From NCBI GenBank assembly GCA_947630845.1, contig CANRJB010000005.1, positions 62,001 through 126,000 of the forward strand: 64,000 nucleotides of DNA, read 5' to 3'. Every line of letters begins with the position of its first letter. Positions within the stretch are counted from its first letter, which is position 1. The notes below the pieces were generated by a model, which searched no databases, was not told the origin of the DNA, and saw nothing but the letters and a program-made list of their open reading frames with translations. The position numbers and the translations under genes are program-made. Shown here one piece after another: positions 1 through 8,818 of the stretch. The DNA comes from an uncultured Clostridia bacterium. GTDB taxonomy: Bacteria; Bacillota; Clostridia; Oscillospirales; Ruminococcaceae.

Positions 1-25
1 GGTATGAAAAACATCAGCATCCTCC

Positions 26-1213
26 TTACAGCGGATTCTCGTCCAGATCTGCGACTCCGGAATCTATGGCAGCCTGTGCCACCGCCTTTGCCACTGCCTC
101 TGCCACGCTCCGGTCAAAGGCATCCGGCAGGATAAAGTCCGTTCTGAGCTGCTCCTCTGTCACACATCCAGCAATTGCCTTGGTCGCTGCAAGCTTCATT
201 TCCTCATTGATATCCCTTGCCCTCACTGCCAATGCACCCTTGAACACACCCGGAAATGCAACGACATTGTTGATCTGATTCGGGAAATCGCTCCGTCCTG
301 TGCCGACAATGTATGCCCCTGCTTCCTTTGCAAGGTCAGGCATGATCTCCGGCGTAGGATTTGCCATAGCAAAGACAAAAGGCTTATCGTTCATGGTATG
401 GATCATGTCCTGTGTCAGCAGTCCGGGCTTGGATACACCGATAAAGACATCAGCCCCCTTCACTGCATCCGCAAGTGTGCCATGCCTTTTGTCACGGTTG
501 GTAACTGCAGCGATCTGCTCATGCGCAGGATTTTCATAGTTCTCGTCTGCTGAAAGAATGCCGCAGAGATCAACCATGATAAGATCATCAACACCTAAAT
601 GCAGCAGATGATTTGCAATTGCAATACCCGCAGAACCTGCGCCGTTGATGACGATCTTCAGATCACCGGGCTGCTTTCCTGCCACACGGCAGGCATTGAG
701 CAGAGCTGCACCGACCACGATCGCCGTCCCGTGCTGGTCATCATGAAATACCGGAATACTCAGCCGTTCCTTCAGCTTTGCCTCGATCTCAAAACATCTT
801 GGCGCACTGATGTCCTCTAAATTGATGCCGCCGAAGCTGTAAGCAATATTGGCAATGGTGTTGACGATCTCATCCGTATCCTTAGAGTCTACACAGAGCG
901 GAAACGCATCTACCCCGGCAAATTCCTTGAACAGCGCACACTTTCCTTCCATAACTGGCATAGCAGCAAGTGGTCCGATATCCCCGAGTCCCAGCACAGC
1001 CGTACCGTCCGTAATGACTGCCACCAGATTATGGCGGCGGGTCAGACTATAGGAAAGAGAGGGATCTTTTTCAATTTCCAGACAAGGCTGTGCCACACCC
1101 GGCGTATAGGCATGGGACAGCGCATCCCTGTCGTTGATGGGGACACGGGAAATAACCTCAATCTTTCCGCCCCATTCCTTGTGCTTTTGCAGCGATGACT
1201 GCATAATATCCAT
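26..1213 (-). CDS. NAD(P)-dependent malic enzyme
   Basis: Catalyses oxidative decarboxylation of malate to pyruvate and CO2 with reduction of NAD(P)+, in the cytoplasm. The roughly 395-residue protein shows the malic enzyme N-terminal domain (YTPGVAQPC near residue 36, FHDDQHGTA in the middle with the metal-binding acidic pair) followed by a Rossmann fold with [15 protein letters not shown]. Length fits the short bacterial form without a phosphotransacetylase tail. ATG at 1213 is preferred because GTGAGG lies about 9 bases upstream; a GTG at 1228 overlapping the stop of the preceding gene is the alternative. It directly follows the CAP-dockerin gene with almost no gap, so read-through from that gene's promoter is likely, although no functional link is evident. 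Cofactor preference cannot be read from the sequence. Confidence 0.93.
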   Translation of the reverse strand: MDIMQSSLQKHKEWGGKIEVISRVPINDRDALSHAYTPGVAQPCLEIEKDPSLSYSLTRRHNLVAVITDGTAVLGLGDIGPLAAMPVMEGKCALFKEFAGVDAFPLCVDSKDTDEIVNTIANIAYSFGGINLEDISAPRCFEIEAKLKERLSIPVFHDDQHGTAIVVGAALLNACRVAGKQPGDLKIVINGAGSAGIAIANHLLHLGVDDLIMVDLCGILSADENYENPAHEQIAAVTNRDKRHGTLADAVKGADVFIGVSKPGLLTQDMIHTMNDKPFVFAMANPTPEIMPDLAKEAGAYIVGTGRSDFPNQINNVVAFPGVFKGALAVRARDINEEMKLAATKAIAGCVTEEQLRTDFILPDAFDRSVAEAVAKAVAQAAIDSGVADLDENPL

Positions 1214-1224
1214 GACCTGATGCC

Positions 1225-2133
1225 TCACTTCCAGATATAATCTTCTATCTTTGCATTCTCATCCACACCGGCTGCTGCAACATAGGAGAGCAGAATGGAC
1301 GCATCCACAGCACTGACCTCACCATCTGCATTGACATCTGCTGCACTCAGGAACATATCGGATACACGTTCCGGCTTACCTGCATTCAGAGCAGCAGCAT
1401 ATTTCAGGATACGTTCCGCATCGGTGGAATCGATCCGATGTGACCCGTCTGCATCGCCAGTCTCACGCACCGGATAATACTCTCCATCAAGAGTCTTGGC
1501 TCCTTCACCTTCATAAACGCCGACAAGAAACATGCTCCAGTAATACTTGTACTGCGAATCCGGTTCATAGTAATACCCGATGCCGATATGAGTCAGACCA
1601 TCACTCAGGATATTCTGTCTGTGCGAATCAGAATTCATCCATTGATAGAAAGTTGCGACCGGGTCGTAATTGCCGGCAGCGATATTTTCAGCAACCTTGC
1701 TGTACGGAAATCCATTTTCTTTGATGATGGAAAAGCAATTCTTCATCACATAGTTGCCGTTCTCATCCTGCATCAGACTGCCATCCTCATTCAGACGAAT
1801 ATGTTCCTCGATCAGATTGCCTTCCGCATCATACAGCGGACGGTTATGACTGAAATCCAGAACGATCTCATCTGCCCTGATCTGCGCATAGTCACACATG
1901 ACAGGCAGAAGCTTCAGCTCACTCAACTGAAGATCCGGATTATTGGGATCCTGATAGGAAAGTCTCGCATCATTGACTTGGTTTACGATGATCTCCGCAT
2001 ATTCTCTCAGCAGCTCCGGGTCGGGATCTTCCGCATGTGCTGTGAGCATACTTTGCCGCAGCTCACCACCGACTGCAGCGAACGACATGCTGACTGACAG
2101 CAAACCGGCTGTGATGATATGTAAAAGTTTCAT
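1225..2133 (-). CDS. Secreted CAP-domain protein with C-terminal dockerin
   Basis: Predicted secreted protein of about 302 residues. An N-terminal signal peptide (MKLLHIITAGLLSVSMSFA) is followed by a CAP/SCP-PR1 domain (residues about 40-205; VNDARLSY, SHNRPLYD, NGFPYSKVAENIAAG, MNSDSHRQNILS) and a C-terminal type I dockerin of two calcium-loop repeats (GDADGSHRIDSTDAERI and ADVNADGEVSAVDASI). CAP domains in bacteria have no settled activity; the dockerin indicates attachment to a scaffoldin cohesin. The start at 2133 is chosen over 2187 because AAAGGATG precedes it and the signal peptide begins there. The dockerin helix residues differ from those of the GH9, GH26 and adaptor dockerins in this window, suggesting another cohesin partner. 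The malic enzyme gene follows immediately. Confidence 0.88.
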   Translation of the reverse strand: MKLLHIITAGLLSVSMSFAAVGGELRQSMLTAHAEDPDPELLREYAEIIVNQVNDARLSYQDPNNPDLQLSELKLLPVMCDYAQIRADEIVLDFSHNRPLYDAEGNLIEEHIRLNEDGSLMQDENGNYVMKNCFSIIKENGFPYSKVAENIAAGNYDPVATFYQWMNSDSHRQNILSDGLTHIGIGYYYEPDSQYKYYWSMFLVGVYEGEGAKTLDGEYYPVRETGDADGSHRIDSTDAERILKYAAALNAGKPERVSDMFLSAADVNADGEVSAVDASILLSYVAAAGVDENAKIEDYIWK

Positions 2134-2185
2134 AAAGAACACATCCTTTCTGAAATCGTTTAAGTCGACCTCTGTTATCAATTTC

Positions 2186-2214
2186 ATTTTACCATGAAAT
2201 CAAACATAATTCAA
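2186..2214 (-). promoter_or_regulatory. Sigma-A-type promoter for the CAP-dockerin gene
   Basis: On the reverse strand TTGAAT (-35) and TAAAAT (-10) are separated by 17 bases, about 55 bases upstream of the chosen start. Confidence 0.55.
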
Positions 2215-2316
2215 GCATATTTTGTGAACATTTCTGAAACAACAGATAGAATTTGCACCCGAAACGGCAAAAGCACAAAAATATTTTCAAAACCGCTTTT
2301 CTTTTTCCGGAATCTG

Positions 2317-2325
2317 TGTTATAAT
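2317..2325 (+). promoter_or_regulatory. Extended -10 promoter for the ACT/UPF0210 pair
   Basis: TGTTATAAT is a perfect extended -10 element about 55 bases upstream of the ACT gene. No good -35 is visible at the normal distance (a T-rich hexamer near 2297), as is typical of extended -10 promoters. The same TGTGTTATAAT string precedes the PLP-enzyme gene at 20681. Confidence 0.6.
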
Positions 2326-2378
2326 AGAGATACTGATTCTATCCGGCATCCGCCGGTACTGAAAGTGAGGTTATCATA

Positions 2379-2648
2379 ATGCGTGCTGTAATTACTGTCA
2401 TCGGTAAGGATACCATCGGCATCCTGCACAAAGTCAGCGGCATCTGTGCCAATCACAATGCCAATGTCATCGAAGTCACCCAGAGCGTCATGCAGGATAT
2501 GTTTGCCATGATCATGATGGTGGATCTTTCAGGCATGAGCGCAGATTTTTCGTCTCTGTCGGATGAAATGACAGCGCTCGGCAATGCGGAGGGACTGACC
2601 ATCCACTGTATGCATGAGGACATTTTCAATTCTATGCATAAGATCTGA
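2379..2648 (+). CDS. ACT domain protein (UPF0237 family)
   Basis: An 89-residue protein made of a single ACT domain ([20 protein letters not shown] at the N-terminus), the regulatory fold that usually binds amino acids. It matches the small conserved UPF0237 family, whose ligand and partner are not established. GTGAGG at 2365-2370 supports the ATG at 2379. It lies 13 bases upstream of the UPF0210 gene, the same pairing seen in many Bacillota, which suggests that it senses a ligand for or regulates that neighbour. The function is unknown beyond the fold. Confidence 0.9.
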   Translation: MRAVITVIGKDTIGILHKVSGICANHNANVIEVTQSVMQDMFAMIMMVDLSGMSADFSSLSDEMTALGNAEGLTIHCMHEDIFNSMHKI

Positions 2649-2661
2649 TCGAGGTGAAAAC

Positions 2662-4020
2662 ATGCTGAATACATTTGATATTCTGGAAACCATCCGGATG
2701 ATACAAGAGGAGTGTCTGGATATCCGAACCATTACGATGGGTATCTCACTGCTCGACTGCATCGACCCGGATATAGACAAAGCTTGTCAGAAGGTCTATG
2801 ACAAGATCACGTCAAGAGCTGAAAATCTGGTAAGAACCGGAGAGCAAATTGAAAAGGAGTACGGTATCCCGATCGTCAATAAGCGCATCTCCGTGACACC
2901 CATCGCCATGCTCGCTGCGGCATGTCCTGATGAAAATCCTGTAAAATTTGCTCACACTCTCCAAAGGGCAGCGGACACCTGCGGTGTCAACTTTCTGGGA
3001 GGCTATTCGGCACTTGTCCACAAAGGATTCAGTGCCGGCGATCTGGCACTCATCCGCTCCATCCCACAGGCACTCTCCGAAACCACCAACGTGTGTTCCT
3101 CCGTCAACATCGGTTCGACACGGAGCGGCATCAACATGGATGCTGCGGCACTTATGGGGGAGATCGTGCTGGAATCCGCAAAGGCAACATCTGACAGGCA
3201 GTGCATCGGACCAGCAAAGTTGGTGGTATTCTGCAATGCAGTCGAGGACAATCCGTTCATGGCTGGTGCATTTCATGGTGTGGGAGAACCGGACTGTGAG
3301 ATCCATGTCGGTGTATCCGGTCCGGGCGTTGTGAGGGCTGCCATTGAAAAATATCCGGATGCTTCCATTGATGAGCTTTCGGATTTTATCAAGAAAACGG
3401 CGTTCAAAATCACCCGTATGGGACAGCTTGTCGGCTCACGAGCATCAAAAATGCTTGATGTACCGTTCGGCATTGTGGACTTGTCATTAGCTCCGACACC
3501 GGCAGTCGGCGATTCCGTTGCCTACATCCTTGAAGGGATGGGGCTGGAGCAGTGCGGCACACACGGCACGACTGCTGCGCTTGCACTGCTGAATGATGCC
3601 GTTAAGAAGGGCGGTGTCATGGCATCGTCCAATGTCGGGGGGCTGTCCGGTGCATTCATTCCCGTTTCAGAGGATGCCGGAATGATCGCTGCCGCACAGG
3701 ATGGCACACTCTGTCTTGAAAAGCTCGAAGCCATGACGGCAGTCTGCTCGGTCGGTCTGGATATGATCGTAGTTCCGGGAGATATCAGCGCAGCAACAAT
3801 TTCTGCCATCATTGCAGATGAAGCAGCCATCGGCATGGTCAACAATAAGACTACTGCTGTACGTCTGATTCCTGCCATTGGCAAGAAAGAAGGCGACATG
3901 CTCGAATTTGGCGGACTGCTTGGTTCTGGTCCGGTCATGCCCATCAATCGCAAATCCCCTGCAAAATTCATCTCCCGTGGCGGACGTATCCCTGCACCCA
4001 TGCACAGTATCAAAAACTGA
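2662..4020 (+). CDS. UPF0210/DUF711 family protein
   Basis: A 452-residue cytoplasmic protein of the conserved UPF0210 (DUF711, PFL-fold related) family, recognised by stretches such as [38 protein letters not shown] and [14 protein letters not shown]. The fold resembles the glycyl-radical enzyme barrel, but no glycyl-radical motif is visible and no reaction is established. ATG at 2662 has GAGGTGA nine bases upstream; the longer open frame from 2614 overlaps the ACT gene and lacks a better ribosome site. It is co-transcribed with the ACT gene and followed by a strong terminator. Confidence 0.92.
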   Translation: MLNTFDILETIRMIQEECLDIRTITMGISLLDCIDPDIDKACQKVYDKITSRAENLVRTGEQIEKEYGIPIVNKRISVTPIAMLAAACPDENPVKFAHTLQRAADTCGVNFLGGYSALVHKGFSAGDLALIRSIPQALSETTNVCSSVNIGSTRSGINMDAAALMGEIVLESAKATSDRQCIGPAKLVVFCNAVEDNPFMAGAFHGVGEPDCEIHVGVSGPGVVRAAIEKYPDASIDELSDFIKKTAFKITRMGQLVGSRASKMLDVPFGIVDLSLAPTPAVGDSVAYILEGMGLEQCGTHGTTAALALLNDAVKKGGVMASSNVGGLSGAFIPVSEDAGMIAAAQDGTLCLEKLEAMTAVCSVGLDMIVVPGDISAATISAIIADEAAIGMVNNKTTAVRLIPAIGKKEGDMLEFGGLLGSGPVMPINRKSPAKFISRGGRIPAPMHSIKN

Positions 4021-4045
4021 TGCATACATGCTGTCTATAGTAAAA

Positions 4046-4080
4046 CCCCCTGTAGTTCTCACACCACAGGGGGCTTTGTT
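4046..4080. terminator. Bidirectional intrinsic terminator
   Basis: An 8-bp stem (CCCCCTGT at 4046-4053 with ACAGGGGG at 4066-4073) is followed by a T-rich run on the plus strand and preceded by AAAA, giving T's on the other strand. It sits between the convergent UPF0210 and cohesin-lipoprotein genes. Confidence 0.8.
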
Positions 4081-4087
4081 GTTCTGA

Positions 4088-4960
4088 TCAGACTGTACCA
4101 ATTGTATTGTTGAAATCCTTACCGCCAGTGGCATCAAGAATTGTAAAGGCATTAGCATCATACTGGATGTCAACCACAAATCCGACAAAACCCGGGTTAT
4201 TGGACAGATCTACAACAACTGTCGCAACATCACCCTGTTTGGCTTCTGTACTGTTGACTTTCAGTGTAAAGTCACTGCCTGCTGTCTGCTGCTCCGTAGG
4301 CGTAGAGTTGACAGACACCTCTCCATTGATGATCACCGGATCATATGTCACCAGATCCCAGCTTGCAATATCTGTCGCTGCAATGGTGACAGGATAATTG
4401 CCGTCCGGGATATCTTCATTGACTTGGAATGTAATGATGAGAAACTCGCCATTAAATACATAGTCCTCTGCCTTCGACATATCCAGCCAGTATGCCTTAC
4501 AAGTATCATAGGAAGGCGTGTAACTGCCGGCATTCCCCCCGGAATTTCCGTCAGCAGTACTGCTGTCGTCATTTCCGTCATCGGCACGGCTGCTGTCATT
4601 TCCGCTGCCGGAAACCGGACGTGTACCCACAACAACTACCTCAGTCTGCTTCACACCATTGGCATCGGTCACAGGCTGTCCTGCCTCATCTGTCACATCC
4701 ACAAATTCTGTGACATCCTCATACTCCTGCTTGCTCTCTGCTGTACTTTCATCTGCCTTCTCCGAATTTTCAGCAGACTCCGTTGCATCAACTGCAGGAC
4801 CCTGCTTATAACTGAATGTCAGATCCTGCTTGGTATTCTCCAGAGATATTGTCTCTGCCGGTCTGTTTTCATCATTTGGCTTTTTGTTGCATCCGAATCC
4901 GGAAACGGCAAAAGCTGCTACCAGACACGTAAGCACGCATCTTTTCATGATGTTCTTCAT
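4088..4960 (-). CDS. Lipoprotein with a cohesin-like module in permuted order
   Basis: A 290-residue predicted lipoprotein. The signal peptide ends in a lipobox-like AVSGFGC with Cys24, followed by a long Ser/Asp/Glu/Gly-rich linker (residues about 30-145). The last 145 residues resemble one type I cohesin, but the halves are swapped. Residues about 150-222 (FLIITFQVNEDIPDGNYPVT, ending VIINGEVSV) look like the C-terminal half of a cohesin. Residues about 228-290 (DFTLKVNSTEAKQGDV, then VGFVVDIQYDANAFTIL) look like the N-terminal half, and the protein ends there, 8 bases before the terminator. This could be a circular permutant or the product of a deletion between two tandem cohesins. The predicted location is the outer face of the membrane, where a cohesin would hold dockerin proteins. 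AAAGGATG supports the start. Confidence 0.8.
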   Translation of the reverse strand: MKNIMKRCVLTCLVAAFAVSGFGCNKKPNDENRPAETISLENTKQDLTFSYKQGPAVDATESAENSEKADESTAESKQEYEDVTEFVDVTDEAGQPVTDANGVKQTEVVVVGTRPVSGSGNDSSRADDGNDDSSTADGNSGGNAGSYTPSYDTCKAYWLDMSKAEDYVFNGEFLIITFQVNEDIPDGNYPVTIAATDIASWDLVTYDPVIINGEVSVNSTPTEQQTAGSDFTLKVNSTEAKQGDVATVVVDLSNNPGFVGFVVDIQYDANAFTILDATGGKDFNNTIGTV

Positions 4961-5005
4961 ACATAATCATCCTTTCATTTCAGGTAAGAACAGCATCTGT
5001 ATATC

Positions 5006-5034
5006 ATTATACATGATTTCCATCAATTTGTCAA
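5006..5034 (-). promoter_or_regulatory. Consensus sigma-A promoter for the cohesin-like lipoprotein
   Basis: Perfect TTGACA and TATAAT hexamers on the reverse strand with a 17-base spacer, about 45 bases upstream of the start codon. Confidence 0.85.
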
Positions 5035-5061
5035 GCCCTTTTGGACAAGAGTTATCAAATA

Positions 5062-5092
5062 TAAAAAGCACCCGGAATCTCCTTCCGGGTGC
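5062..5092 (-). terminator. Intrinsic terminator of the tRNA-Arg/tRNA-Pro unit
   Basis: On the reverse strand a 10-bp stem (GCACCCGGAA with TTCCGGGTGC, loop of 5) is followed by TTTTT, directly after tRNA-Pro. Confidence 0.88.
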
Positions 5093-5096
5093 CGCA

Positions 5097-5170
5097 TCGG
5101 GATGACAGGACTCGAACCTGCGGCATCTTGGTCCCAAACCAAGCACTCTACCAAACTGAGTTACATCCCG
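5097..5170 (-). tRNA. tRNA-Pro (anticodon TGG)
   Basis: Reverse strand folds as a full cloverleaf: acceptor CGGGATG/CATCCCG, anticodon stem CTTGG/CCAAG around a TTTGGGA loop (anticodon TGG), and T-arm GCAGGTTCGAGTCCTGT. The 3' CCA is not encoded. It follows tRNA-Arg in the same transcription unit. Confidence 0.96.
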
Positions 5171-5204
5171 TCAGAACCAGATGTAACCATCCAGTGTCTG
5201 AACA

Positions 5205-5278
5205 TGTGCCTGACAGGACTTGAACCTGCGGTCTGAGGAGTCGGAGTCCTCTGTTTTATCCATCTAAACTACAGGCAC
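5205..5278 (-). tRNA. tRNA-Arg (anticodon CCG)
   Basis: Reverse strand cloverleaf: acceptor GTGCCTG/CAGGCAC, anticodon stem GAGGA/TCCTC around CTCCGAC (anticodon CCG), and T-arm GCAGGTTCAAGTCCTGT. CCA is not encoded. First gene of a two-tRNA unit with tRNA-Pro. Confidence 0.95.
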
Positions 5279-5300
5279 ATCTGCTATAGCACTATTTATT

Positions 5301-5329
5301 ATTATATCAGAATCTGCCATGTTTTGCAA
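5301..5329 (-). promoter_or_regulatory. Sigma-A promoter for the two tRNA genes
   Basis: Reverse strand TTGCAA, 17-base spacer, TATAAT, about 23 bases before the tRNA-Arg 5' end. Confidence 0.8.
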
Positions 5330-5359
5330 GAGGATTTTTTCAAATATTTTATGAATATT

Positions 5360-5659
5360 TTATGTTATTTCTGTGAATTTCTGGACTGCATATATCCATC
5401 CGTGCAGATATGCATCCGTCAGAAAATAGGCAGCATAATAGAACATACTGTCCTGTGACAGCATTGGTATCGTACACGTCTTTCCAAGAATCTGCAACTG
5501 TGTCTGTTCCTCTCCGACCACAAGACTTGCCATCTGTAACTGTTCATGGTGCGTGGTGTTGTATCCTTGTTGGTATACCCGGATGCAACCGAGTGCGGCA
5601 CTGCTCACCACCAGATGCAGTGCAATCCCTCCCATTATCTTCTGGTATTTTCCCTTCAT
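5360..5659 (-). CDS. Small single-pass membrane protein of unknown function
   Basis: A 99-residue protein I do not recognise. A hydrophobic N-terminal segment (about residues 8-26, GGIALHLVVSSAALGCI) looks like one membrane anchor or signal, followed by a short mixed region. Its ATG overlaps the stop codon of spoIIP (ATGA-type overlap), so it is translationally coupled to spoIIP and may act with it during sporulation; that is inference from position only. No paralogue is seen in the window. Confidence 0.65.
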   Translation of the reverse strand: MKGKYQKIMGGIALHLVVSSAALGCIRVYQQGYNTTHHEQLQMASLVVGEEQTQLQILGKTCTIPMLSQDSMFYYAAYFLTDAYLHGWIYAVQKFTEIT

Positions 5660-6738
5660 GTCTCCTCCTGTAAACCCATCAATACCCTTGCCAGTGAGCT
5701 GCCAATTAGTTCCCCGGCATATTGCGACTGTTCCAATGTATTCCCATGCGATCCGACTTCGATCAGCAGACTCCCTGTCGTCAGATCCTGATTATACTTC
5801 CGGTAATCAAACAGAATCGGTCGTGTCAGACCCGGATAATCTGTTTCCATCTGCTGCTGAAGCAGAGCAGCAAAGCGGAAATTCTGCATATAATCTGGCA
5901 TTCCCATTGTTCCATCGTCACAGCCGGAGATAATCATGACCTGACTTGCCTTTCTTCCGCCGATCTCTGCTGTCGGCTGCTTGATGATGCCGTTTCCGCC
6001 AATGGCATCCCGATGAATGTCCAGTACCACCTTGATGGACGGATATTCCTCCAAGATTGCTTTTACCGTCTCTGCACTGCGTGCATACGAACCTGTGTAA
6101 GATGGATAGTCATGGATGGTTGCATTGTGTATCACACCGATCCCTACCGCCTCCAACTGTGCTGCTATGGCATCGCCGACCATAACCATGTTCTTTGTGC
6201 AGTCCGTTGTCCGATAATTAAACTCTGCATCGTAGGCATCCCGTTCAAACGGCTCAAAAGTCTCAGTTGTATGGGTATGCATGATGAGTACCTGCGGTGT
6301 GCCATCCATCGAAATGCGAAACTCCGGCAAGAGCTGACTCTCTGCATACAGAGCTGCATTGCTTACAGAAGTCTTGTTCTGCACCTGCCCTGCTCTGTCC
6401 AGATCGAAATAATATTCGCCGGAATATCTGCCGTACTGCATCTTCTCGATCGTGCCGCCTGTCAGATCCCATGTCTCCGGATAGGGCTTCGGACCGGGGT
6501 CTGTCTGTGCCGGTACAGTTTCCGGTTCTGTTGTCTCTATGAATTGCGGCTGTGTTCCGGGTTCTTCCTCCCCATATCCATGTGACAGAAAAAATTCCTG
6601 TTTCTCCTGTGTATATTCTGTGATCATCTCTTCTGTATGCATCCGCACCTGTGCCGCCTTCGTCAACACAGGTGCAAGCCCCAATACCCCGGCAATTCCT
6701 GTCAGCAACAGCACTGTCATTATCTTTCCCGAACGCAT
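5656..6738 (-). CDS. spoIIP: Stage II sporulation protein P (peptidoglycan amidase)
   Basis: SpoIIP is a membrane-anchored N-acetylmuramoyl-L-alanine amidase that works with SpoIID and SpoIIM to remodel septal peptidoglycan during engulfment of the forespore. The 360-residue protein has an N-terminal transmembrane segment (about residues 6-25), a Pro/Thr/Glu-rich linker, and the catalytic domain from about 140. Candidate zinc ligands are visible in VLIMHTHTTETF, VVLDIHRDA and LIEVGSHGNT. ATG at 6738 is preferred to the GTG at 6744 because GGAGG sits 7 bases upstream of the ATG. The downstream small membrane protein gene overlaps its stop codon. SpoIID is not in this window. Confidence 0.93.
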   Translation of the reverse strand: MRSGKIMTVLLLTGIAGVLGLAPVLTKAAQVRMHTEEMITEYTQEKQEFFLSHGYGEEEPGTQPQFIETTEPETVPAQTDPGPKPYPETWDLTGGTIEKMQYGRYSGEYYFDLDRAGQVQNKTSVSNAALYAESQLLPEFRISMDGTPQVLIMHTHTTETFEPFERDAYDAEFNYRTTDCTKNMVMVGDAIAAQLEAVGIGVIHNATIHDYPSYTGSYARSAETVKAILEEYPSIKVVLDIHRDAIGGNGIIKQPTAEIGGRKASQVMIISGCDDGTMGMPDYMQNFRFAALLQQQMETDYPGLTRPILFDYRKYNQDLTTGSLLIEVGSHGNTLEQSQYAGELIGSSLARVLMGLQEET

Positions 6739-6916
6739 GTCCACACCTCCAGTATTCCCTGAATGTTACCATCCTATGCGTGGAAAGCTGGTTTTATGCT
6801 GCTCCGCCAATGCCTGAACGAAGTACAGAATATGATTTTCCGTCAATCATCTGCTACCCATCCTCACTTCTGACCTTCGTCTTCTGTTCGGACATGCAAC
6901 CTTCCTTACCCTCCTG

Positions 6917-7020
6917 CATATACTGATACCAATCCCTGACAATCCGACAGACATCAGACCGTCAGGGAACGCCTGCTGCACAGGCTGCGATTGGCTGTGT
7001 CAATTGCATGATTTTCAGAA
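6917..7020 (-). repeat. Dispersed palindromic element, copy C (partial)
   Basis: Read on the reverse strand it ends in ATCAGTATATG and contains a GCCTG...GCAGGC-type hairpin core and a second stem (CCCTGAC with GTCAGGG). Both are shared in layout with the copies near 10.2, 19.6, 38.3, 40.5, 45.3 and 62.7 kb. The TTCCTAT end is not clear in this copy. It lies in the 296-base gap between spoIIP and the polysaccharide deacetylase gene; nothing else is visible there. Confidence 0.4.
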
Positions 7021-7034
7021 AGGGGGAAGGCAGC

Positions 7035-7901
7035 ATGTACTGCTGTTACAATCCCAAAAAACTGCGTCTGTTTCTGTTGATCGACATTGTGATCCTGATG
7101 CTGTGGATGCTGTGTACTGCTGTCGGGAATGTATCTGCGCACAAGCCCCGACCGGACGGCATCTTCCTCCCTGTTATCATGTACCACAGTATCACTGAAA
7201 CAGCAAGCAGTGATTATCAGATCACACCGGAGCTCTTTGAGAATGACCTGTGTTATCTGAAATTGCAGGGATATGAGACTGTCAGCGCAGCACAGCTTTA
7301 CGCCTATACTGAGGGCAAGGGGGATTTGCCGGCACATCCGGTCATGCTGACATTTGACGACGGATTTTATAACAATCTGTCCATTGTTCTTCCACTGCTT
7401 GAACAGTACGATATGTGCGCTGTGGTATCCATCGTTGGAGAATACACAGAGGTCACGGCAGAGCGTGACCCCCATGTTGACCGTTATTCCTATCTGACAT
7501 GGGACGATGTCAGACAATTACAGGACTCCGGCAGAGTGGAGATCGGCAATCATACATGGAATCTGCACAGCAATGATACCCGTGCCGGATGTTCCATCCT
7601 CTATGGAGAGGATGCCTCTGCCTATCAGAAAATGCTCCGTGAGGACGTTGGCAAGGTGCAGTCCCATGCATATGAAAAAACCGGACACTCTCCGACAGTA
7701 TTCGCCTATCCATACGGCTTCATCTGTCGGGAAAGTATTCCGGTTCTCAAAGAGCTTGGCTTCATCTGCACGCTGACATGTTACGAAAAGCCAAATTATA
7801 TCACCAGAGACAGCGACTGTCTCTATGGACTGTTCCGTTACAACCGCAGTCCATCCCTCACCACAGAGGATTTCTTTGCCAAGGCATTATCCGAAAATTA
7901 A
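7035..7901 (+). CDS. Membrane-anchored polysaccharide deacetylase (NodB/CE4 family)
   Basis: A 288-residue CE4-type deacetylase that would remove acetyl groups from peptidoglycan or another cell-surface glycan. An N-terminal hydrophobic segment (residues about 12-35, [16 protein letters not shown]) suggests a signal anchor with the catalytic domain outside. Motifs seen are LPVIMYHSI, the catalytic and metal-binding [20 protein letters not shown] carrying the metal histidines, and FAYPYG. ATG at 7035 follows a GGGGGAAGG ribosome site. The stop codon overlaps the end of the convergent metA gene by four bases. Substrate cannot be told from the sequence. Confidence 0.9.
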   Translation: MYCCYNPKKLRLFLLIDIVILMLWMLCTAVGNVSAHKPRPDGIFLPVIMYHSITETASSDYQITPELFENDLCYLKLQGYETVSAAQLYAYTEGKGDLPAHPVMLTFDDGFYNNLSIVLPLLEQYDMCAVVSIVGEYTEVTAERDPHVDRYSYLTWDDVRQLQDSGRVEIGNHTWNLHSNDTRAGCSILYGEDASAYQKMLREDVGKVQSHAYEKTGHSPTVFAYPYGFICRESIPVLKELGFICTLTCYEKPNYITRDSDCLYGLFRYNRSPSLTTEDFFAKALSEN

Positions 7902-8818
7902 CCCATCTGTTCCAGTTCCTCCGGATGAAAAGGAGTCTGCTGATAGACGCAGTAATTCAACCAGTTGGAATACATAAGGTTTGCATGGCAGCGCCAAGTA
8001 AATTTCGGTTCACAGTTGGGATTTCCGCCCGGAAAATACCCGAACGGCACGTCGATCGGCAGCCCCTTCTCCAGATCACGCAGATACTCATTTTTCAGCG
8101 TGAAGCGTTCATATTCATTGTGTCCAGTCAGATAAAATTCCCTGCCGTTCCGGTTTGCCACGATATATACCCCTGCAAGCGGTGAATAGGACAGCACCTC
8201 CAGCTCCTGCACTTTTTCAATATCCTCACGATGGATCTCTGAATGCCTTGAATGCGGTACAGGAAAGACATCATCAAATCCTCGCAGCAAAGGTGCATTT
8301 CCCTCTGTATAGTGCGGAAAGACCCCGAACAGCTTATGGTCAAGCCTGTATTTCGGTACGCCGAAATGATGGTACAGCCCTGCCATTGCCGCCCAGCAAA
8401 TATAGATAGTGGAGTACACATGCTTACGTGTCCAGTCCATGATACGGCACAGCTCATCCCAGTAATCCACCTGTTCAAATTCCATCTGCTCGACCGGAGC
8501 ACCTGTGATGATCATACCGTCATAATACTGTCCGCTGACCTCCGAAAACGTCTTGTAGAACATGTCCATATGTGTCAGAGAGGTGTTCCGGGAGATATGT
8601 TCCACTTGCAGCAGCTCCACATCCACCTGAATGGCACTGTTGCTCAACAGACGCATGAGCTGTGTCTCGGTTTCGATCTTCTTCGGCATCAGATTCAGAA
8701 TGAGTACACGCAGCGGACGGATGTCCTGATGCTCCGCACGGTCAGTGGACATGACAAAAATATTTTCCCTTTCCAGTGTCTCATATGCCGGAAGATTCTC
8801 CGGGATGCGTATCGGCAT
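7898..8818 (-). CDS. metAA: Homoserine O-acetyltransferase (MetA family)
   Basis: Activates homoserine by O-acylation, the first committed step of methionine synthesis. The 306-residue protein is a full-length MetA-family enzyme with the nucleophile in YICWAAMAG (Cys141), HSRHSE, and TGHNEYE carrying the catalytic His. Residue 110, in GAPVE, aligns with the position (111 in the characterised enzymes) where Glu specifies acetyl-CoA and Gly succinyl-CoA, so this copy is predicted to be an acetyltransferase despite the common succinyltransferase annotation. No methionine riboswitch is visible upstream. It converges with the deacetylase gene, with a four-base overlap of the 3' ends. Confidence 0.93.
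   Translation of the reverse strand: MPIRIPENLPAYETLERENIFVMSTDRAEHQDIRPLRVLILNLMPKKIETETQLMRLLSNSAIQVDVELLQVEHISRNTSLTHMDMFYKTFSEVSGQYYDGMIITGAPVEQMEFEQVDYWDELCRIMDWTRKHVYSTIYICWAAMAGLYHHFGVPKYRLDHKLFGVFPHYTEGNAPLLRGFDDVFPVPHSRHSEIHREDIEKVQELEVLSYSPLAGVYIVANRNGREFYLTGHNEYERFTLKNEYLRDLEKGLPIDVPFGYFPGGNPNCEPKFTWRCHANLMYSNWLNYCVYQQTPFHPEELEQMG

Noticed and set aside
6738..6830. Possible sporulation sigma-factor promoter upstream of spoIIP
   Set aside because: A GCATA and a GGATGGTAA-like string occur but their spacing (about 20) does not fit sigma-F/G, and no clear sigma-E boxes were found.
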